A stretch of DNA of 17,232 nt. Origin: an uncultured Lachnospiraceae bacterium. Lineage in GTDB: Bacteria; Bacillota; Clostridia; Lachnospirales; Lachnospiraceae. The position numbers and the translations under genes are program-made. Positions 13,039 through 17,232 of the stretch are shown here, one piece after another. The stretch spans positions 1-17,232 of the forward strand of contig UQVK01000085.1 of NCBI GenBank assembly GCA_900544445.1. Reading direction: 5' to 3'. Numbering within the stretch: the first letter of the stretch is position 1; every line of letters starts with the position of its first letter. The notes beneath the pieces were generated by a model. That model was not told the origin of the DNA. It ran no database searches and was given only the letters and a program-made list of their open reading frames with translations.

Positions 13039-14370
13039 ATGAAATATTTTGGAACGGACGGCTTCCGGGGGAAGGCAAACGAGGCATTGACAGCGGATCA
13101 CGCATTTCAGATCGGAAAGTTTCTGGGATGGTACTTCACGGACGGAGCCAGGAAGAAGGCCAGCTGTGTGATCGGTAAGGACACTAGGCGTTCCAGCTAT
13201 ATGTTTGAGTATGCGCTGGCGGCGGGCTTAAGCTGGGGCGGAACCGACGTGTATCTGCTGCATGTGACCACCACGCCGAGCGTGTCCTATGTGACGAAGA
13301 GCGGGGATTTTGACTTCGGCATCATGATTACGGCGAGCCACAATCCCTTTTACGATAACGGAATCAAGATCATTGACCGGGACGGCTATAAGATGGAGGA
13401 AGCGGTTCTGGAAAAGGTGGAGGAGTATCTGGACGGAAAAGTGGAGATCACGGCCGCGAAAAATGACCGGATCGGCAGGATCACGGACTATATTCAGGGG
13501 CGGAATCAGTACATCAGTTACCTGACCTCCACCACGATCCATTCCTTCCGCGGTTACCGCGTGGGGCTGGACTGCGCCAACGGCGCGGCGAGCAGCATCG
13601 CCAAAACGGTGTTTGAGATGCTGGGCGCGAGAACCTTCATGATCCATAACGAGCCGGACGGTCTGAACATCAATGTGGACTGCGGTTCCACCCACATCGA
13701 ATCCCTGCAGCGCTTTGTGGTGGAGCAGGGGCTGGATGTGGGCTTTGCCTTTGACGGAGACGCGGACAGGTGCTTTGCCGTGGACGAGAAAGGGAACGTC
13801 CTGGACGGGGATCTGATCATGTATCTGTGCGCGGTGCAGATGAAGGAGGAGGGCGCGCTCATCGACGATACGGTGGTGGCGACCGTGGCCTCCAACATGG
13901 GCGTTCAAAAGGCGCTGGAAAAGGAAGGAATCCGCATGGAGCGCACGCCCGTGGGAGACAAATATGTGTCCGCCAGGATGCAGGAGGGCGGCTACAGCAT
14001 CGGCGGGGAGGAATCCGGCCATATCATTTTCAATAAATACAGCACCACCGGAGACGGCATTCTCACCGCGATCCGGGTGATGGAGATCATTGTGGAGAAA
14101 AAGACGATGCCCTCCTTCCTCACCGCAGGCGTGAAGCTTTTTCCGAAGGTGCAGATCAACAAGCGGGTGAAGGACGCTTCCGCCGTACTGGAGCGGGAAG
14201 AGGTGAAGAAAGCGGTGCGGGAGGCCGAGGAAGAGCTGGCGGACAGCGGCCGGGTGCTCATCCGGAAGAGCGGAACGGAGCCTCTGATCCGTCTGATCGT
14301 GGAGGCGGATGAGGAGGAGAAATGCCGCAGGCTCGCGGAAAAGATTGCGTCACAGATGGAGGAAGTCTGA
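13039..14370 (+). CDS. glmM: Phosphoglucosamine mutase
   Basis: A 443-aa alpha-D-phosphohexomutase, the usual GlmM length. It interconverts glucosamine 6-phosphate and glucosamine 1-phosphate on the way to UDP-N-acetylglucosamine for peptidoglycan. It has the start KYFGTDGFRG, the active-site serine S100 in TASHNP (98-103), the magnesium loop DGDADR (239-244), the sugar-binding GEESGH (323-328) and the phosphate-binding RKSGTEP (409-415). FYDNGIKI after the active site and TTGDGILTA are typical of GlmM rather than phosphomannomutase, though a broader hexomutase role cannot be excluded. Position 9 is Phe where most GlmM have Val. AAGGAG (13028-13033) lies 5 nt before the ATG. The kinase gene begins 36 nt after the stop with no terminator, so the three genes probably share a transcript. 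Confidence 0.85.
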   Translation: MKYFGTDGFRGKANEALTADHAFQIGKFLGWYFTDGARKKASCVIGKDTRRSSYMFEYALAAGLSWGGTDVYLLHVTTTPSVSYVTKSGDFDFGIMITASHNPFYDNGIKIIDRDGYKMEEAVLEKVEEYLDGKVEITAAKNDRIGRITDYIQGRNQYISYLTSTTIHSFRGYRVGLDCANGAASSIAKTVFEMLGARTFMIHNEPDGLNINVDCGSTHIESLQRFVVEQGLDVGFAFDGDADRCFAVDEKGNVLDGDLIMYLCAVQMKEEGALIDDTVVATVASNMGVQKALEKEGIRMERTPVGDKYVSARMQEGGYSIGGEESGHIIFNKYSTTGDGILTAIRVMEIIVEKKTMPSFLTAGVKLFPKVQINKRVKDASAVLEREEVKKAVREAEEELADSGRVLIRKSGTEPLIRLIVEADEEEKCRRLAEKIASQMEEV

Positions 14371-14406
14371 AGCTTTCGTGAATGACAGGGGCGGTGACAG
14401 AAGGGG

Positions 14407-15588
14407 ATGAAAAGACTTTGGGGACTGCGCGGCAGGCTGATCGTGCTTCTGATCGTTTTGATGATCGTGCCGCTGCTCATTTTTACTCTGCTTTTTCAGA
14501 GAAGACTTGTGCGGATCATGAAGGAAGATCAGTCGGCTGCGGCGGGAAGATATGAGTCGGAAGAAGTGGGAGAGGGAGAACGGACGGAATTGCTGGAGGA
14601 ATATGGCCGGGAGCTGTATGAGCTTCGTGTTCTGTTCTGGGGAATGGCGGGCGTTGTGGTGCTTCTGGTGTTCGTATTCATTCTCTTTGTAACGCGGCCG
14701 CTGATCATTTCCGTGGACCGGATTCTGGATGGGATGAAGCGGGTGGAAAACGGAGATTATTCCGTTCGTCTGACCATGAACAGAGGGGCTTCGATGGAGA
14801 TGCGCGAGATTATCGAAGGGTTCAACTCCATGACGGAGCAGGCGGAACAGCTGCTCGCCCAGGTGAGAAAGGCGGCCGAAGAACAGAAGAACGCGGAGAT
14901 CTCTGCGCTGGAAGCTCAGATCGATCCTCATTTTCTCTATAATACGCTGGATACCATTAACTGGAAGGCGATCGCCAGAGAGGAATATGAAATCAGCGAG
15001 ATGGTGGGGGATCTGGGGGACATCCTCCGTTATGCCATTAAAGATGCGGGAGGAATCACCACCCTGGGAAAGGAAATCGTCTGGCTGAAAAAGTACATCC
15101 GCTTACAGCAGGAGAAGCTGGGATATGAGGTGCAGATTTTCTGCGATATTTCTTCGGAAGCGGCGGGAGCGGGAATGCACAAAATGCTTCTGCAGCCTCT
15201 GGTGGAAAACAGCATCCGGCACGGACTGGAGGCGAAACTGCGGCAGCCGATTCTGGTGATTACCGGACTTGTCCGGGAGAACATGCTTCATGTCACCATC
15301 GGGGACAATGGCAGAGGAATGGAACCGGAAATGGTACGGATTCTGAACGAAAAGAATTATCACAGGAGGAATCATTTCGGTATTGAAAATGTCAGAAAGA
15401 GACTGACGCTTTATTATGGGGAGGCAGCAGGGCTTTCTTTTGGAAGCCGGAAGGGGCAGTACACCAGAGTGACCCTCAGACTGCCGATGATGGAAGGGGA
15501 AAAGATTGAAAATAATAATCGTGGAAGACGAGGCAGCGATCCGGGAAGGGATGGAGGGGATTCTGAAGAAGCTGAATCCTTCTTATGA
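14407..15588 (+). CDS. Sensor histidine kinase, LytS/YesM type
   Basis: A 393-aa membrane kinase. Transmembrane helix 1 is at about 11-30 and helix 2 at about 76-95, leaving only some 45 residues outside the cell. A HAMP segment follows (about 97-150), then the His_kinase domain with the phosphoacceptor H175 in QIDPHFLYNTLDTINW. The GHKL ATPase has its N-box at QPLVENSIRHG (263-273) and G-box DNGRGM (300-305). The family domain ends near LRLP (357-360). The last 26 residues are read from DNA that encodes the N-terminus of the response regulator in another frame. The ATG abuts AAGGGG, and a GGGGCGGTG stretch ends 10 nt upstream, so the binding site is not ideal. It most likely phosphorylates the regulator encoded next. 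The signal is unknown. Confidence 0.9.
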   Translation: MKRLWGLRGRLIVLLIVLMIVPLLIFTLLFQRRLVRIMKEDQSAAAGRYESEEVGEGERTELLEEYGRELYELRVLFWGMAGVVVLLVFVFILFVTRPLIISVDRILDGMKRVENGDYSVRLTMNRGASMEMREIIEGFNSMTEQAEQLLAQVRKAAEEQKNAEISALEAQIDPHFLYNTLDTINWKAIAREEYEISEMVGDLGDILRYAIKDAGGITTLGKEIVWLKKYIRLQQEKLGYEVQIFCDISSEAAGAGMHKMLLQPLVENSIRHGLEAKLRQPILVITGLVRENMLHVTIGDNGRGMEPEMVRILNEKNYHRRNHFGIENVRKRLTLYYGEAAGLSFGSRKGQYTRVTLRLPMMEGEKIENNNRGRRGSDPGRDGGDSEEAESFL

Positions 15589-17035
15589 AGTGATCGGAAA
15601 AGCGGCGGACGGCAGGGAAGGCCTGGAACTGATCAGGACGCTGAAGCCGGACGTGATCCTTCTGGATATCCGCATGCCGGATATGGACGGCCTGACCATG
15701 CTGGGGGAGCTGAGAAAAGAGGGGATCGTCTGTCAGGCGATGATTCTGACCGCTTATTCGGATTTCAGCTACGCGAAGCAGGCGCTGGAGCTTGGCGTAC
15801 AGAGTTATCTGCTCAAGCCTGTGCGGATCGGGGAACTGAAACGGGCAATGGAGACGGCGGAGAGAAAGCTTCGCGGGGATGAAAAGCGGGATGTGCTTCT
15901 GAACCGGGAGAACATGGTGCGGGGCGCGATGACCGGAATCCTGACCCGGTCGGAGGAAACGGTATCTGCGCTGAAAACGACCTATCAGATTGAAGAAAGG
16001 GACCCTCTGGGCCTTTTCGTGGTGTGGCTCGGTTCCGATTTTGAAAAGAACAGGGACATCACCGCCCGGATCCTTGATGAGGTATCCGGGCATGCAGATG
16101 GTTTCGACAGTGTGGTGACCAGCTTCGGGGAGCATTTTCATTTTTCCATGCTCGTTTACCATATGCAGGAAGGAAAGGACTGGGAGGGATATTTCGCCTC
16201 TGTGGTGGTACCCATGCTGGAGACCAATACCGGAAACCGGGCGCTCTGCGCCTGGACGGACTGCAGCGGCATCTTTGAACTGGCTGAGGCGGGAAAGCGG
16301 CTTTACCGGATCATGGACTGGCGCCTGACGCTGGGAGCAGGAGCGCTGGTGTCTGAACGGACGGTTCGTTCCGTTCAGGTCTTTCCGCTGGGGTATCCGC
16401 CTGAGATGAACGTACGGCTGAAGCGTGCCGTGATCCGCAGAAACGCGGACGATTTCTCTGCCTGTATGACAGAGCTGATAACCGCCTGCCAGAAGGAACA
16501 CCATGATCCGAAGGAAATTAAGGAAAATGTGCTTATTTTCCTTTGGACCATCGTAAACACCGCGAGAGAATATATGGTTCTTGAGGAAAGCGGGCTGAAG
16601 CTGCAGAGTGTGCTTGCCGAAGTGATGAACGCCCTTACATGGGAAAAAATGGAAGAGATTCTCCAGGCGCTGTTTCAGTTTGTCATACGGAAAAAGAAGG
16701 ACAGCCGCCGAAGCTTTTCGCCTCTGATTCAGAAAGCGAAGCGGCTGATCGAGGAATACTATGGAAGCCAGATCACACTGGAGGAGGCGGCGAGGCAGCT
16801 TTCCGTATCTCCCGAATACCTGAGCCGTCAGTATAAGAAGGAAACCGGGCTTTCCTTTTCTGAGGATTTAAGACGTCTGAAGGTGGAAAAAGTGAAAACG
16901 CTTCTGATCGGAACGACCCTGAACCTGACCAAAATCGCCGCGATGACCGGTTTCTCTGATCCCAAGTATATGAGCAGAGTATTTAAAGAAGAAGTGGGCG
17001 TGCTGCCGGCGGAATACCGTAAAATGAGTCCCTGA
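15506..17035 (+). CDS. Response regulator with AraC-type DNA-binding domain (YesN-like)
   Basis: A 509-aa regulator. Residues 1-120 form a receiver domain with acidic pocket E7/D8, phosphoacceptor D54 (LLDIRMPDMDG), T82 and K104 (LLKPV). Residues 121-400 form a long middle region of the kind found in YesN-like regulators, without a motif I recognise. Residues 409-507 form an AraC double helix-turn-helix (LEEAARQLSVSPEYLSRQYKKETG; LTKIAAMTGFSDPKYMSRVFKEE). The start is TTG at 15506, required because the receiver begins at once with KIIIVEDE; GGAAGGGGA ends 5 nt upstream. It overlaps the kinase gene by 83 nt, implying coupled translation. YesMN-type pairs usually control carbohydrate uptake or polysaccharide genes, which may lie outside this window. 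Confidence 0.92.
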   Translation: MKIIIVEDEAAIREGMEGILKKLNPSYEVIGKAADGREGLELIRTLKPDVILLDIRMPDMDGLTMLGELRKEGIVCQAMILTAYSDFSYAKQALELGVQSYLLKPVRIGELKRAMETAERKLRGDEKRDVLLNRENMVRGAMTGILTRSEETVSALKTTYQIEERDPLGLFVVWLGSDFEKNRDITARILDEVSGHADGFDSVVTSFGEHFHFSMLVYHMQEGKDWEGYFASVVVPMLETNTGNRALCAWTDCSGIFELAEAGKRLYRIMDWRLTLGAGALVSERTVRSVQVFPLGYPPEMNVRLKRAVIRRNADDFSACMTELITACQKEHHDPKEIKENVLIFLWTIVNTAREYMVLEESGLKLQSVLAEVMNALTWEKMEEILQALFQFVIRKKKDSRRSFSPLIQKAKRLIEEYYGSQITLEEAARQLSVSPEYLSRQYKKETGLSFSEDLRRLKVEKVKTLLIGTTLNLTKIAAMTGFSDPKYMSRVFKEEVGVLPAEYRKMSP

Positions 17036-17061
17036 ACGGATTCCAGACGGCAGCTGCGGTC

Positions 17062-17097
17062 AGGGGAAAAAATTGTGCAGAAAATTCCCCTTTTCTT
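17062..17097 (+). terminator. Possible terminator after the response regulator gene
   Basis: AGGGGAA (17062-17068) pairs with TTCCCCT (17085-17091) around a 16-nt loop, followed by TTTCTT. The stem is short and the loop long, so this is a moderate call. A second copy of AAAATTCCCC lies just after it at 17100-17109. Confidence 0.4.
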
Positions 17098-17109
17098 AAA
17101 AAATTCCCC

Positions 17110-17141
17110 CTGACGACAGAATAATTTTTTTGTATGATAAT
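17110..17141 (+). promoter_or_regulatory. Promoter for the gene at the right edge
   Basis: Two overlapping registers fit: CTGACG (17110-17115) with TATGAT (17133-17138), or ACGACA (17113-17118) with GATAAT (17136-17141), both with 17-bp spacing. It precedes the ATG at 17188 by about 50 bp. Confidence 0.5.
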
Positions 17142-17187
17142 GTCGAAAAAAGGGATCAGGCATTTAGAAAATCGGAGGAATGGCACA

Positions 17188-17232
17188 ATGGAATCAGTAA
17201 AAATTTACCTGAAAACTCCGGAAGATGCGGAG
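17188..17232 (+). CDS. Start of a small gene, possibly HPr-like (3' partial)
   Basis: Only 15 codons are present (MESVKIYLKTPEDAE) before the window ends. GGAGG (17174-17178) lies 9 nt before the ATG and a promoter lies upstream, so the gene is real. The pattern of a short amphipathic strand followed by a T/S-x-E-D-A turn recalls small HPr-like proteins common in Lachnospiraceae, but 15 residues cannot establish this. An ATG at 17180 in another frame stops after six codons and is rejected. Confidence 0.55.
   Translation, partial: MESVKIYLKTPEDAE

Noticed and set aside
15476..16504. A 342-codon open frame on the minus strand
   Set aside because: It is antisense to the response regulator; no domain features and no plausible start region.

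Overview
The window reads as chromosomal DNA from an anaerobic, gut-type Clostridia bacterium (Bacillota), most likely Lachnospiraceae. This is inferred from strong AGGAGG-type ribosome binding sites, an AmmeMemoRadiSam cassette, a WYL regulator, a LytS/YesM-type kinase paired with an AraC-type response regulator, a GH4 alpha-galactosidase, and fairly GC-rich DNA interrupted by one AT-rich gene. No rRNA, tRNA, CRISPR array, transposase or phage gene was seen.

Layout. (1) 1-1939: the end of an AmmeMemoRadiSam operon, with a Memo/LigB-like domain fused to AMMECR1 followed by its radical SAM partner. (2) 1975-3109: a monocistronic unit with its own promoter and terminator. It encodes a NifX-like domain, a His/Cys-rich metal-binding linker and a SlyD-type FKBP in one chain. 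(3) 3222-5935: two tiny genes (33 and 54 aa), a WYL-domain regulator and a lipoprotein of unknown function. (4) 5963-8028: a stress and repair group made of a Bcp/PrxQ peroxiredoxin, a glycerophosphodiester phosphodiesterase and an Ogt-type alkyltransferase. (5) 8029-9486: a short decayed gene fragment followed by an intact AT-rich AlbA_2/HATPase regulator with its own promoter, probably acquired horizontally. (6) 9582-10046: a low-molecular-weight tyrosine phosphatase, convergent with the next gene. (7) 10133-12881: an MsmR-like AraC regulator divergent from a GH4 alpha-galactosidase that ends in a strong terminator. (8) 13039-17097: glmM, then a histidine kinase and response regulator that overlap by 83 nt. 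(9) 17188-17232: the first 15 codons of a small gene, possibly HPr-like.

Working together: regions 1 and 2 both suggest metal or redox cofactor handling of unresolved purpose. Region 7 is a self-contained alpha-galactoside utilisation switch. Region 8 places an amino-sugar (cell-wall) enzyme immediately upstream of a sensor system with a very short extracytoplasmic loop.

The least explained items are the NifX-metal linker-SlyD fusion beside the AmmeMemoRadiSam operon, the two tiny proteins ahead of the WYL regulator, and the relic of a second AlbA_2-type gene directly after ogt.
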